Source: Diphasiastrum complanatum (lineage: Eukaryota; Streptophyta; Lycopodiopsida; Lycopodiales; Lycopodiaceae). Taken from it: 64,000 bases of DNA. The position numbers were made by a program, and so were the translations under genes. The notes under the pieces are model-generated. The model was not told the origin of the DNA. It was given only the letters and a program-made list of their open reading frames with translations, and did no database searches. The stretch covers positions 25,246,656 through 25,310,655 of the forward strand of contig CM055103.1 in the NCBI GenBank assembly GCA_029204225.1. Direction: 5' to 3'. This document shows positions 47,343-52,424 of this stretch, in pieces (position 1 is the first letter of the stretch; each line of letters opens with the position of its first letter).

Positions 47343-49141
47343 CAGGCAAGATAGTGTGATGTATTACAATCATGGGCTGCCGGAAGTTCGTCGATGTTAA
47401 GGTGCTTACACTACTAAAAGTCTGTCAGAAAGGTTGTTGTTCTAGGAGGAGTTCACTGTGCAAATTCACAGCTTGTTCTTTGCTGAAATTGGTTCGGAAT
47501 TTTCACTACTAGACTACTAGTGAGTAGGTTCTCTGCATGTTGCTGCTGGCTGGAAGCCAGATCGTTGCTGAAAATTGTTCTATGATTACTAAGCCAGATT
47601 GATAGCTGTCTATTGCAAGGAGTTTGCATGAATTCTTCACAAGTTTTTGAAAGTTGTGACGGCATGATACAAAAATCAAGTTCATTGTTGACAAGTTTTG
47701 ATTGTCAAAGATCACGTTTGATCATCATCATTGCATGTACATCGCATCATCATTAAAGAAGATTGGAGTCAGAGCTTTTTTGCAAGTGAAAGTACAACAA
47801 GGCAATCACATACAAGTGAGAGTTTATTTCACACAAGTTGAGGACAATTACATGCAAGATAAAGCACGAGGAAGAGTATGTATACCAGTGGTTGGAAGTT
47901 ACAAAAGGGTCAACTTCGGAAGGCGAAGATTGGACAAGGTTAAGTCGAGGTTAAAATCAACAAAGGCACAAGCTCTAAGAGGGAGTTGTATGTGAATCAA
48001 TATTCAAGTCAAGGGGATGTTTCATTGTTTCACATTCTCTTATCATGGTGGCAAATGATAAGTTAACTGTTACAAGTGACAGGTGTAACAAGCTGTGTGG
48101 GAAATTCGGTTCTGGAAGAAAGGATCATTTCTGAATGGCAGTTGGTTTATCAACAGGATTCTCTACTGAATCGACAGGTTGTTGTTTAGCCTCATAAAAA
48201 GAACAAGATTCATTTATTGAATCAACAGGTTGTTGTTTAGCCTAATGAAAAACAACAGGGTTCATTTCTATGAGGGACATAGTTGTAGTACATCTCATCA
48301 TTGTGCGTGATGGTTGTTGTTTGTGTTCTCTCTCATGTGTATGACTACTGTATAGGAATCTTGTCTTGGGTAACTTGTGTGAGCAATAACATGTCCCCAA
48401 CGCAATCCCTCATAAATGATCTAAGAGCGTTGTTGTATGCCCAATCTGCAATGCACAATAATGATACATTCTATCAAACTTCACCAAGCCGAAACAACCA
48501 CATTTTCCAATGCTTGTCCCCCCAATGAAGCCCCACGTAAAAATGATCTAAGAGTGTTTTGGGACGCGTAATCTGCAAGCCAACAGCGGGCAATCGCATA
48601 ATAAAACAAGGCGTTAAAGATGAACAGCTTAACATGAATATCGAGCTTCTAAGCCACAAGACAAGCATTCAAGCATTAAATATCGGAACTTAGCAATTTT
48701 TACCTGTCTGCTTTGATGAACGGATCCATTGGCAAAATCCTCCACTTGTATATTTATTTTAACTAGATATATTGAGCTTGCAACCACATAAATATATACT
48801 TATCTTGCAACCACGTATATATTTATTTTGCAAATATTGAAGCACCATACCTGTTTGTAGCTGCCCCCATTCCCAGGGATGAATAGAACTGGAACCCCAG
48901 AAAGCTTTCGAAGATGCAACTGAAAGTCGATCTTCCGCCAGCCTTCGTGATACAAATAGAGTCCATATTTATCACTACGAACCTCAGGCGGTCCGGGGAC
49001 AGGAATGTAGGTGGGATACATATATGTCATGATGCAGGAATTAGGAAGGGGCTTGAGGAAACCGGTGATCCCTATTCCAGCAAGGGCCACCGAGATCACA
49101 ACCACCAACCCTACCCGCCATCGCATCCCTTGCCCTCCCAT
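8767..49141 (-). CDS. PGAP1: PGAP1-like GPI inositol-deacylase, split over more than 40 kb (partial at 3' end)
   Basis: In the ER this family removes the acyl chain from inositol on newly made GPI-anchored proteins, so they can leave for the Golgi. Nine exons are placed: 49141-48851, 43011-42718, 42244-42054, 40295-40118, 24016-23879, 23754-23571, 15756-15454, 9417-9235, 8877-8767, about 624 residues in all. Seen: an N-terminal hydrophobic segment (residues about 9-28), the [13 protein letters not shown] block typical of the family, the lipase elbow GHSMGG with the nucleophile serine at 42148-42146, and the later blocks [23 protein letters not shown] and [19 protein letters not shown]. Every placed exon has a GT donor and AG acceptor and joins in phase, except between exons 6 and 7, where a small exon is probably missed. 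The C-terminal membrane domain is not in view. Family identity is by eye from conserved blocks. Confidence 0.88.
9235..9417 (-). CDS. PGAP1: PGAP1-like exon 8
   Basis: 61 codons, phase 0: [19 protein letters not shown] to LPAGPAPRQ, acceptor CCACAG, donor GTGCAA. It lies across a 6-kb intron from exon 7. Confidence 0.85.
9852..9990 (+). mobile_element. LINE RT C-terminal fragment
   Basis: The plus strand reads [17 protein letters not shown] then [21 protein letters not shown]. This aligns with [19 protein letters not shown] then [20 protein letters not shown] of the larger LINE at 36.2 kb. A short orphan piece inside intron 7; ends are approximate. Confidence 0.65.
9991..11247. other. intron 7 sequence, no gene recognised
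   Basis: Within intron 7 of the PGAP1-like gene. The 80-codon open stretch at 10264-10506 resembles no family known to me. Diverged LINE sequence is possible, given LINE pieces on both sides, but I cannot show it. Confidence 0.4.
11248..11677 (-). mobile_element. LINE RT fragment, 3' portion (left of hAT-1)
   Basis: The minus strand reads [11 protein letters not shown]...[20 protein letters not shown]...[14 protein letters not shown], then after a frame change [19 protein letters not shown]...LHAMGQAGF. This aligns with the RT domain of the large LINE (37.3-36.9 kb). It continues 14931-15290; hAT-1 was inserted between the two pieces. Confidence 0.8.
11678..11760. repeat. hAT-1 left end: TIR and subterminal GGTTCGAACC-type motifs
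   Basis: After the TIR come near-copies of a palindromic word: CGAACCGCGGTTC, GGTTCAAACC, GGTTCGAACC. The right end (14815-14922) has the same cluster. Subterminal clusters like this are usually transposase binding sites in hAT elements. Confidence 0.6.
11815..11870 (+). repeat. (AG)28 microsatellite in hAT-1
   Basis: A perfect dinucleotide run, followed by a (TG)n run at about 11950-11975. Open frames across it are artefacts of the repeat. Confidence 0.98.
11999..13138 (+). pseudogene. hAT-1 transposase remnant with inverted middle block
   Basis: The plus strand at 11999-12352 reads a linker and then DYYVSTFSP...[15 protein letters not shown]...ARTPAW, a DUF659-type start. It aligns with REYYVQSF...[20 protein letters not shown] of hAT-2. 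The next part of the protein, [14 protein letters not shown] then [19 protein letters not shown], lies on the MINUS strand at about 12482-12350. The plus strand resumes at about 13021-13138 with [21 protein letters not shown], matching [21 protein letters not shown] of hAT-2. So a block was flipped inside the element. No intact transposase remains. Confidence 0.75.
13138..13720 (-). mobile_element. truncated copia element: leader plus 5' LTR, nested in hAT-1
   Basis: 13228-13720 is a 493-bp LTR on the minus strand (TGTAGAAATAG at one end, CATTCCAACA at the other). GCTTTGATACCA at 13216-13227 is the inverse of an iMet primer site (TGGTATCAAAGC). About 80 bp of leader follow, then the element stops. 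Coding part and second LTR are missing. It is a different family from Copia-1. Confidence 0.7.
13428..13495. repeat. 23-bp tandem repeat, three copies, in the copia LTR
   Basis: Units TGACTATTGGCTATCCAACT (plus 3 bases) at 13428-13450 and 13451-13473, and a diverged third at 13474-13495. A short expansion within the LTR. Confidence 0.85.
14815..14922. repeat. hAT-1 right end: subterminal motifs and TIR
   Basis: Repeated GGTTCGAACC, GATTCGAACC, GTTCGAACC and ATTCGAAT words, ending in GTGTAACCTTG, the inverse of the left TIR. The words look like the tRNA B-box (GGTTCGAATCC), but no tRNA fold surrounds them. Confidence 0.65.
14931..15290 (-). mobile_element. LINE fragment, endonuclease-RT linker (right of hAT-1)
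   Basis: The minus strand reads [27 protein letters not shown], then a diverged linker with [13 protein letters not shown] and [12 protein letters not shown]. It aligns with [25 protein letters not shown] and [13 protein letters not shown] of the large LINE. Joins 11677 after removal of hAT-1. Confidence 0.78.
15454..15756 (-). CDS. PGAP1: PGAP1-like exon 7
   Basis: 101 codons: [10 protein letters not shown] to [10 protein letters not shown], before donor GTCAGT. The part [20 protein letters not shown] is characteristic of the plant proteins of this family. The first 50 residues are rich in Q, E and D and less conserved. Confidence 0.8.
15757..17799. other. intron sequence between exons 6 and 7, no gene recognised
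   Basis: Contains the tandem repeat at 16012-16135 and a C-rich, low-complexity stretch at 17250-17640 open in several frames on both strands, with no match to a known protein. A small missed PGAP1-like exon may lie somewhere between 15757 and 23570. Confidence 0.4.
16012..16135. repeat. imperfect tandem repeat, unit 52-53 bp
   Basis: GCTTAGAGCTTGCCAAAA starts at 16012 and 16064; a third, partial copy (GCTTAGAACTTGCAAG) starts at 16117. Each full unit continues with CTTGCATGC and a pyrimidine-rich tail. Confidence 0.85.
17800..18215 (+). mobile_element. hAT-3 transposase fragment
   Basis: Reads [20 protein letters not shown], like the INIL...GTMFLRATT part of hAT-2. After a frame break it reads [21 protein letters not shown]...[24 protein letters not shown], a typical hAT pattern (TRF...LE.LL, then FW...I..P...L). 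Broken by stops and frameshifts; boundaries unknown. Confidence 0.6.
18216..19049. other. no gene recognised
   Basis: 18470-18700 is GC-richer than its surroundings. 18835-19020 has short open frames on both strands rich in A and T or V residues from a GTAGTAGCACTGGTGGCG-like stretch. These may be leader sequence of a retroelement, but nothing defines one. Confidence 0.35.
19050..19512 (-). repeat. 3' LTR-like region of the inverted-block copia element
   Basis: Ends precisely at ...ATTCTAACA next to a polypurine tract (read on the minus strand: purine tract, then TGTTAGAATC). The other end was not resolved. Confidence 0.5.
19517..20045 (-). pseudogene. copia RNase H remnant
   Basis: The minus strand reads [20 protein letters not shown], then [16 protein letters not shown], and later a degraded [15 protein letters not shown] and [21 protein letters not shown]-like end. 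This is the normal C-terminal end of copia pol, with frameshifts. Confidence 0.75.
20050..21575 (+). pseudogene. copia RT remnant, inverted relative to its element
   Basis: Starts [20 protein letters not shown] (the integrase-RT linker), then an open 133-codon stretch at 20382-20780 with [17 protein letters not shown] and [19 protein letters not shown]. After stops and frame changes come [38 protein letters not shown] (YVDD near 21140) and KGTTRFG. A 55-bp hairpin insertion sits at 20930-20984. Confidence 0.82.
20930..20984. mobile_element. 55-bp hairpin insertion with 9-bp TSD (micro-MITE-like)
   Basis: GAAGAAAGA occurs at 20921-20929 and 20985-20993. Between them is a near-palindrome: TATCTATTTGTGAAATT, a short loop, then AATTTCACAAATTTATA. 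Removing the insert and one 9-mer restores the RT reading ...KLKK-LYGLKQA. This is a non-autonomous insertion far smaller than usual MITEs. Confidence 0.7.
21580..22320 (-). pseudogene. copia integrase remnant
   Basis: The minus strand reads DER, a stop, then [17 protein letters not shown]...[16 protein letters not shown] (HHCC finger), [13 protein letters not shown] (first D), [20 protein letters not shown] (second D; the SDGGGEF position), and later [10 protein letters not shown]...[10 protein letters not shown]. One open run spans 22279-21800. Family differs from Copia-1. Confidence 0.82.
22330..22760 (-). repeat. repeat E-related block, minus orientation
   Basis: The minus strand has AAGTACATCAAGGCAATTAC and GGAGTTTCTCACATGCAAGT, resembling 47790-47840 (aagtacaacaaggcaatcac and gagagtttatttcacacaag). 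The right part has repeated AACCAGCGAACAATCTT words. Probably leader or spacer of a retroelement; the open frames are not convincing. Confidence 0.4.
22855..23040 (+). mobile_element. LINE 3' fragment (zinc-finger tail)
   Basis: The plus strand contains [14 protein letters not shown] and then [21 protein letters not shown] in another frame. It matches [15 protein letters not shown] and [15 protein letters not shown] of the large LINE near 25.4 kb. Confidence 0.6.
23571..23754 (-). CDS. PGAP1: PGAP1-like exon 6
   Basis: Begins [10 protein letters not shown] after CTGCAG and ends ...RLPVEAE plus one base (G) before GTATGG. It is only 124 bp from exon 5. It ends in phase 1, but exon 7 as read opens in phase 0. 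Confidence 0.8.
23879..24016 (-). CDS. PGAP1: PGAP1-like exon 5
   Basis: 46 codons, phase 0 at both ends: [14 protein letters not shown] to LWCNQLVVQ, then donor GTGTAT. It continues exon 4 exactly as expected for the family. Confidence 0.88.
24017..24912. other. left part of intron 4, no element recognised
   Basis: Ordinary AT-rich intron sequence between exon 5 and the end of the LINE. No coding block, repeat or terminal structure stood out. Confidence 0.5.
25098..25944 (-). pseudogene. LINE ORF2 C-terminus (beyond Copia-3)
   Basis: Continues 35885 after removal of Copia-3. It includes [20 protein letters not shown], a C-C-H/E-C finger typical of the LINE C-terminus, then [15 protein letters not shown], and ends in a Q/R-rich tail. 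Frame changes occur near 25900 and 25600. Confidence 0.75.
25945..26150 (-). repeat. chimeric LTR (Copia-3 outer end joined to Copia-2 inner end)
   Basis: 206 bp against 390 in full copies. The junction lies at about 25990, where AGCATAG meets CTCTAGAACCC; a short shared word (agc/tag) may have helped the join. Confidence 0.75.
26145..30126 (-). pseudogene. Copia-2 gag-pol, multiply broken
   Basis: The gag start codon is gone: 31 bases covering it are deleted at about 30126. Further damage: a stop after KGKGKNK at 29485-29483; 1-base losses at about 28730 and 28252; a frame change near 27970; a 90-base in-frame deletion in RT at about 26868; a stop at 26591-26589 (R to stop). In RT the conserved DETFAPVAK reads DAMFAPVAK. 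The linker between integrase and RT keeps the base that Copia-1 and Copia-3 have lost. The zinc knuckle, DSG, D-D-E and YVDD motifs can be seen. Confidence 0.92.
30550..30939 (-). repeat. 5' LTR of Copia-2
   Basis: 390 bp, TGTCAAATTCC to TTTCAACA on the plus strand. Carries the CATGAATG form of the 8-base marker, like the 5' LTR of Copia-1. Confidence 0.93.
30940..31201 (-). repeat. 3' LTR of Copia-3, inner part
   Basis: 262 bp, starting at CATGAATGAAT, the point 137 bases into the full LTR. The missing outer part is displaced by Copia-2 to 25945. Confidence 0.88.
31196..35071 (-). pseudogene. Copia-3 gag-pol, RT-RNase H frame still open
   Basis: Gag starts at ATG 35071. Damage in order: a deletion of about 200 bp at 34919-34922 (middle of gag), a stop replacing Q at 33849-33851 after the protease, the first integrase aspartate changed (HSNLWGP instead of HSDLWGP), a 7-base deletion near 33640, a larger deletion near 33588, and a 1-base loss near 32995 at the same site as in Copia-1. 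From 32770 to 31196 a 524-codon RT-RNase H frame is open, with YETFAPVAK-type, YVDD and RNase H motifs. The CCHC finger and DSG are present. Confidence 0.92.
31202..31210 (-). other. polypurine tract of Copia-3
   Basis: CCCCCCCTC on the plus strand, directly next to the inner LTR end at 31201; equals the Copia-1 tract. Confidence 0.88.
35495..35884 (-). repeat. 5' LTR of Copia-3
   Basis: 390 bp. The primer site (inverse of TGGTATCAGAGC) is at 35483-35494. Carries the CATTCATG form of the 8-base marker. Confidence 0.93.
35885..38340 (-). pseudogene. LINE ORF2: endonuclease and RT, with stops and frameshifts
   Basis: Begins around [12 protein letters not shown] (NCNG at 38305-38291), the opening of AP-type endonucleases. 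A GDFNARTG motif is at 38005-37982. The RT is open at 37546-36602, with [15 protein letters not shown] (motif A). After a frameshift [12 protein letters not shown] follows (YADD at 36521-36510), then a stop, and 36425-35885 continues with [13 protein letters not shown]. The endonuclease half is badly broken; the RT motif residues are still present. The frame runs into Copia-3 at 35885. Confidence 0.85.
38351..39130 (-). pseudogene. LINE ORF1 (L1 ORF1p-like), frameshifted
   Basis: Three overlapping minus-strand open pieces: 39130-38813 has a heptad-like stretch ([19 protein letters not shown]... ITSLEAAI), i.e. a coiled coil; 38823-38560 has [15 protein letters not shown], typical of the RRM start of L1 ORF1 proteins; 38593-38351 has [20 protein letters not shown] and [20 protein letters not shown], like the C-terminal domain. 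The role would be RNA binding and chaperoning of the LINE RNA. Frames break at about 38820 and 38580. Confidence 0.75.
39561..40117. other. right part of intron 4, no element recognised
   Basis: AT-rich sequence between the LINE 5' end and exon 4. Nothing distinctive. Confidence 0.5.
40118..40295 (-). CDS. PGAP1: PGAP1-like exon 4
   Basis: Its first base completes the serine codon left open by exon 3. It then reads [14 protein letters not shown]...[14 protein letters not shown] and ends CAG before GTAAGT. The intron that follows is about 16.1 kb and holds the LINE with its nested copia elements. Confidence 0.88.
40296..41614. other. intron 3, no gene recognised
   Basis: AT-rich intron. A cluster of GTTCCG words at about 41045-41100 (AAAGTTCCGTTCCGTCTGTT and ATTCCGGAAC) looks like a subterminal motif cluster of a small DNA transposon, but no TIR or TSD could be set. 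Confidence 0.4.
41615..42058. repeat. 222-bp tandem duplication across the exon 3 donor
   Basis: Units 41615-41836 and 41837-42058 differ at only about 3-5 positions. The shared end includes GTGAGTCTTCTACATGAC (minus strand). So the exon 3 donor, used at 42053, has a copy 222 bases downstream at about 41831. Confidence 0.88.
42054..42244 (-). CDS. PGAP1: PGAP1-like exon 3 with lipase elbow
   Basis: Begins ILDQYKES and ends within the serine codon of SSPHS before GTGAGT. It contains [17 protein letters not shown]; the serine of GHSMGG is the expected nucleophile. Its donor lies at one end of a 222-bp tandem duplication. Confidence 0.9.
42718..43011 (-). CDS. PGAP1: PGAP1-like exon 2
   Basis: Begins VRSVAAES after acceptor CAG and ends at AIHR before donor GTATGC; 98 codons, phase 0. 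Carries the [19 protein letters not shown] block. It is separated from exon 1 by a 5.8-kb TE-filled intron. Confidence 0.9.
43360..43613. mobile_element. small Helitron-like element, 254 bp
   Basis: Begins TCTATATAATATAAAACATT after an A, ends CTAG before a T, as for insertion between A and T. A hairpin (GCCCGCA, loop gact, TGTGGGC; 43584-43601) ends 12 bases before the end of CTAG. The inside is very GC-rich, including a run of 12 or more C. No TIR, no TSD, no coding part: a non-autonomous copy. Confidence 0.68.
43745..44300 (+). mobile_element. LINE RT fragment
   Basis: The plus strand reads FYVDDVALL (YVDD at 43756-43767), then [37 protein letters not shown] and KKHIRDAP across frame breaks. 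It aligns with [27 protein letters not shown] and [23 protein letters not shown] of the large LINE. It ends where hAT-2 begins. Confidence 0.78.
44310..46990 (+). mobile_element. hAT-2 element, right end not resolved
   Basis: The left end is probably TAGTGTTTCCACGAATTGCG near 44316, followed by GATTCG-type subterminal words. The body has purine-rich leader repeats (44450-44940), then a BED/DUF659/hAT transposase. I did not find the matching right TIR, so the end is a guess. Confidence 0.6.
44957..46763 (+). pseudogene. hAT-2 transposase (BED finger, DUF659, hAT core), broken
   Basis: ATG 44957 starts a BED-type finger: [18 protein letters not shown], then after a frameshift HAHKHLLGY. From 45361 a second open part reads REYYVQSF...[19 protein letters not shown] then IMTDGSDTM (DUF659). 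46032-46236 reads [19 protein letters not shown] then [20 protein letters not shown] likely intron (GTATATCC...TTTTGTCCAG, 46236-46449) precedes [15 protein letters not shown] and [20 protein letters not shown]. Frameshifts near 45105 and 45795 kill it. The hAT catalytic C-terminus was not identified. Confidence 0.78.
47252..47338. repeat. (CT)43 microsatellite
   Basis: An uninterrupted dinucleotide run in intron 1; on the minus (gene) strand it is (AG)n. Confidence 0.98.
47440..48390 (+). repeat. LTR-like repeat E, second copy, with flanking leader or spacer
   Basis: 47990-48390 matches 30-400 followed by 6665-6790. A purine-rich GAGGGAGT directly precedes TGTATGTGAATC at about 47989, as expected for a polypurine tract and LTR start. 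47700-47990 is open for 97 codons (K, R and V rich) but matches nothing I know, apart from sequence similarity with the minus strand of 22.33-22.55 kb. Confidence 0.5.
48391..48850. other. intron 1 next to exon 1, nothing recognised
   Basis: AT-rich intron, with repeated 'aaccacataaatatatact' and 'aaccacgtatatatttatt' words near 48780-48830. Confidence 0.5.
48851..49141 (-). CDS. PGAP1: PGAP1-like exon 1
   Basis: Starts at ATG 49141 and ends with CAG before the donor GTATGG; 97 codons, phase 0. Contains the short cytosolic tip, one hydrophobic segment (signal anchor) and the [16 protein letters not shown] block that opens the hydrolase fold. Confidence 0.9.
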
Positions 49142-49929
49142 GGCTGTGTTTGCTACTAGCGATCAAGCTGCCGTAGCTGCTGCTCCTGCATCATTTGATC
49201 GTAACAAGATCTTGCCAGATCTGCGAGGAAGACGATGAGGCATTCACTCTCCGCAGAGAATAGCGAGAGCATTGCCTCCTTTGCCTGCCGATAGATGGAA
49301 AAGAGAAAAGGGAGACCAGAAACTAAGGACCGGACCCACAAAGTGCTTTTGAAAATTTTAGGGGTCGTCCCCATTGACCAAGAATCTTGGCGAGGCCTTC
49401 ATTGAACTGGGGAGCCACTATACCTCATGAGACCCACGTGGAAATCGGCAATTCCATCCCTTGCCTTGGGGCATAGATAGCAGATCGCGTGTCCTTTGAT
49501 TTCCAAAACATGTTCCAAATCGTACGACTTTTAAAGTTGTTGACCTAATAGCTTGCTTGATGAAAATTGGCATGAATAGTATAGCTAAGGTTAGAAATGT
49601 ATGGCCAGGCAACGAGGACGATTGTGATGAGATTGAAGAGATCACATGGCCTGAGCTAGGTACGGATCCTCTCGTGCAAGGGCAAGATGTGGATATGGCA
49701 TAATCGTATGCCACATTTTGTGTTCAAGGTAAATTCTAGACCAGCTCTTAGAGCGCCGTCAAAAATGGCGAAGGATAAGATGGACAACAAAGTATTGGGC
49801 ACACATTGGCCAGTGTCAAATAAATTCCTACTACTTTCATTTATCCTTTATATGTAGGAAAACTTGATAGAGGCCAAAGATTTTTGAATTGTGAACAAGG
49901 GCTTGCTCAAGGGGGACAAATAACATACA
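49142..49929 (-). promoter_or_regulatory. 5' leader and upstream region of the PGAP1-like gene
   Basis: By position this holds the 5' UTR and promoter. No clear TATA box was seen at a sensible distance. On the plus strand 49570-49702 reads WPGNEDDCDEIEEITWPELG and is open to a stop; it resembles an acidic transposase tail but is unassigned. The closest retroelement coding remnant starts at 49930, under 0.8 kb from the start codon. Confidence 0.45.
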
Positions 49930-50871
49930 ATTTGAGCCTTTGGTCCAAGCGTGTTCACAATCGATCAATTATTCGACAGTGAATCGGAAGAAGAGCTGCT
50001 ATTCAGGGGCAATACAACCAAGGATTGGATCATCAGCCAACGCCACCTCCAAAAAGATCAAACCAAGTGCACAGCCCACGAGGTATATTCTCGAGTCTGC
50101 CTGCCTTTTAATGCAGGAACCGACTACATTTGAAGAGGCACTTTGCTAATCAGACTCCGATCTTTGGAGAGAAGTGATGGACAGAGAGTATTTCTCTCTG
50201 ATCAAGAACCATATATGGTCATTAGTCAAACTACCTATCGCCAACAATCTTATTGATTGCAAGTCTTTAAGATCAAATATAAAGCTGACGGGGGTACAGA
50301 TCGAAGGAAGGCCTGACGGGTAGCTAGGGGATTTTCCCAGATTCTGAATATTGACTACAATGAGACTTTTAGTCCAGTACTCAAGCATTATTCAATTCGA
50401 GCTCTCCTATCGTATGTTGTTGCGGCCAACCTTGAAGTACATCAACTCAATGTACAGACAACTTATATAAATGGAGTTATTGAAGAAGGTACCTACATGC
50501 TACAGCCCGAGGGATACGTCCTCGAATGCATGGAAAACCATGTTTGCAAACTCCATAAAGCACTTTATGGCTTGAAGTAATCAACAAGAGCTTGGTTTCA
50601 GAGGATCAACACATTCCTCATCCAACACGGTTTTCAACCAAGCACTGTCGCTTCTAATGTTTGTTTCAAGTCAATGCAGCATTCACATTGAGATTTGATA
50701 TTACTGTCAGGAGTAAAGTTCTCAACAAAGAGATAAGCTTAACGTACTGTTGAACGCAAGACATGATTGCAAATGTGTTTATGAAAGCATTGAGCATTGA
50801 TGCACGCAACACATTTTGTGCATTTCTTAGTCTAAAGATCAAGGCATTCATGGATCCAGATTAAGGGGGAG
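49930..50871 (+). pseudogene. copia family B: RT remnant fused to RNase H tail
   Basis: Reads NHIWS-type linker remnants, FKIKYKADGGTDRRKA, VARGFSQILNIDYNETFSPV, EVHQLNVQTTYINGVIEEG and HKALYGLK, then stops. At about 50680 it jumps to VLNKEISLTYC.TQDMIANVF, KALSIDARNTFC and FLSLKIKAFMDPD, the pol C-terminus. The YVDD region and most of RNase H are deleted. A polypurine tract (AAGGGGGA) follows at about 50863. Confidence 0.78.
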
Positions 50872-52010
50872 TATTGAATTTATTCTTCTACTCTCCTAAA
50901 TCTCCTGTTAATCTCGTTCTATTCACATTGCTATAGTTTTACATGCACTGTCACACAGTCTGCATAAATGCTCTATTATCAAAGACAGACATCAAAGTGA
51001 TAACCGACTTGTCAACTTATCTGACTATCATAGGACCATTAAGATTAGTCAACCTCATCGACTATCAGTAGCAACATGCTAGTCGAAGACTCCTGACACC
51101 CACTTCCTGTATTGTGCAACCACTTGGACAATGACAACAACCGTCACGATCTACCCAAGACGGCGCAACAACTCCATTCTCTTTTTGTACATACATTTGC
51201 ACTAATGTAAACTGTATATAGATGATGATCATTGTAACATATAAACAAAAAGAGAAACCATTAGAGATAGACACTCAAGATGCTTTCATGCATCGATTTT
51301 TGCTTTCAGACTGATTGTCAGAAATAAGCTCATAGCTTTTACATAGTGGAATTAGCTTCATGAGCACGCGGTTTCGCCCTCAATTATCTTGTGCTCATAG
51401 CATCTATCTGACTTCTATTTTCGTACTTTAATCTGAATCAACTACTAATTTGTTATTGTATTCAAATCTTTGTCAGTGTTGCATGCTTTTGCTATTTTGT
51501 TTTTGTCTGACTCTCTTACTGCTTTGTCTGACTATCTGCTCTTCTCGCTTCCACAACTGCAAACAGAATCGCTATTGTGTTTGCCTACGTGATCCATTGC
51601 GATCCATGCACACGCACCAAGTAGATTCCACCATCTCCCAACGTTTTGAGCTAGTATGCTTGTATCTTTATGTAGATTGATCTACGTGCAATCAAACACA
51701 TCTTGGGAGATCATTCACATAGTTTGAGAAGTCCTCACACTTGTGAAAGTACACAGATGGAAGCATTGATTGAAGAAAAGCTCGACTTGTACTGCTTATT
51801 AGTGGAAGCGTATCAGACATAGTTATCAATTACTCAGAGATAATTTAGAGTATGCAGAGTCATTCGCTATTGTTTTCTACTTGCATCATCTGATTTATAC
51901 ATGAATCATACATTTTTATTGCGTTCAATATTATGTCGGAATGTATGCAAGCTTCTCTGAAGTTATTTGTATCTGTTAAATCTCTTATTGATTAGTCTAA
52001 ATTGTCGAAT
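50872..52010 (+). repeat. family B LTR-like region
   Basis: Starts TATTGAATTTATTCTTCTAC after the polypurine tract. The start matches 53260; the end part (about 51900-52010) matches the inverse of 58490-58590. About 1.1 kb if it is a single LTR. It ends at a 41-bp palindrome. Confidence 0.5.
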
Positions 52011-52031
52011 GATTCGACAATTTAGACTAAT
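51991..52031. repeat. 41-bp perfect inverted repeat
   Basis: ATTAGTCTAAATTGTCGAAT, one G, then ATTCGACAATTTAGACTAAT: 20-bp arms with no mismatch. The left arm belongs to the family B repeat; the right arm is a flipped copy of it where unrelated integrase sequence then starts. Confidence 0.95.
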
Positions 52032-52039
52032 TTAGGTTG

Positions 52040-52424
52040 AAGTTGTTTCAATAGCAACCTATATTCAGAACAGATGTCCTACTGAAGGTCTCTCAGAAAA
52101 AACACCATTCGAAGTTTGGACAGGTACCAAACCTTCTCTATCAAACTTACGAGTTTTTGGATGTACTGCTTATGCGCAAATTCCTCACGATCTCATGAAG
52201 AAGCTTGACTTCGAGAGTATCAATTGTATTTTCATCAACTCCACTACTTCAAATCAAGCCTACAAGTTGTTCGATCCCATCGAGTCGAAGATATTCACTA
52301 GTCGGGATGGCATCTTCATCGAAGATCAGTTTATCGACCTCAAAGGAAAAGACAGTGCTCATGTAGTCGCCTGTCAAATTCTTCTGACATTGAACTCTCC
52401 AAATTCTCCACCCACGAAGTAAAA
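52040..52424 (+). pseudogene. copia integrase C-terminal fragment (family B)
   Basis: Reads ATYIQNRCPTEGLSEKTPFE, VWTGTKPSLSNLRVFGCTAY, then the post-integrase linker KIFTSRDGIFIEDQF to a stop at 52422. The integrase catalytic core is absent. Confidence 0.78.
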
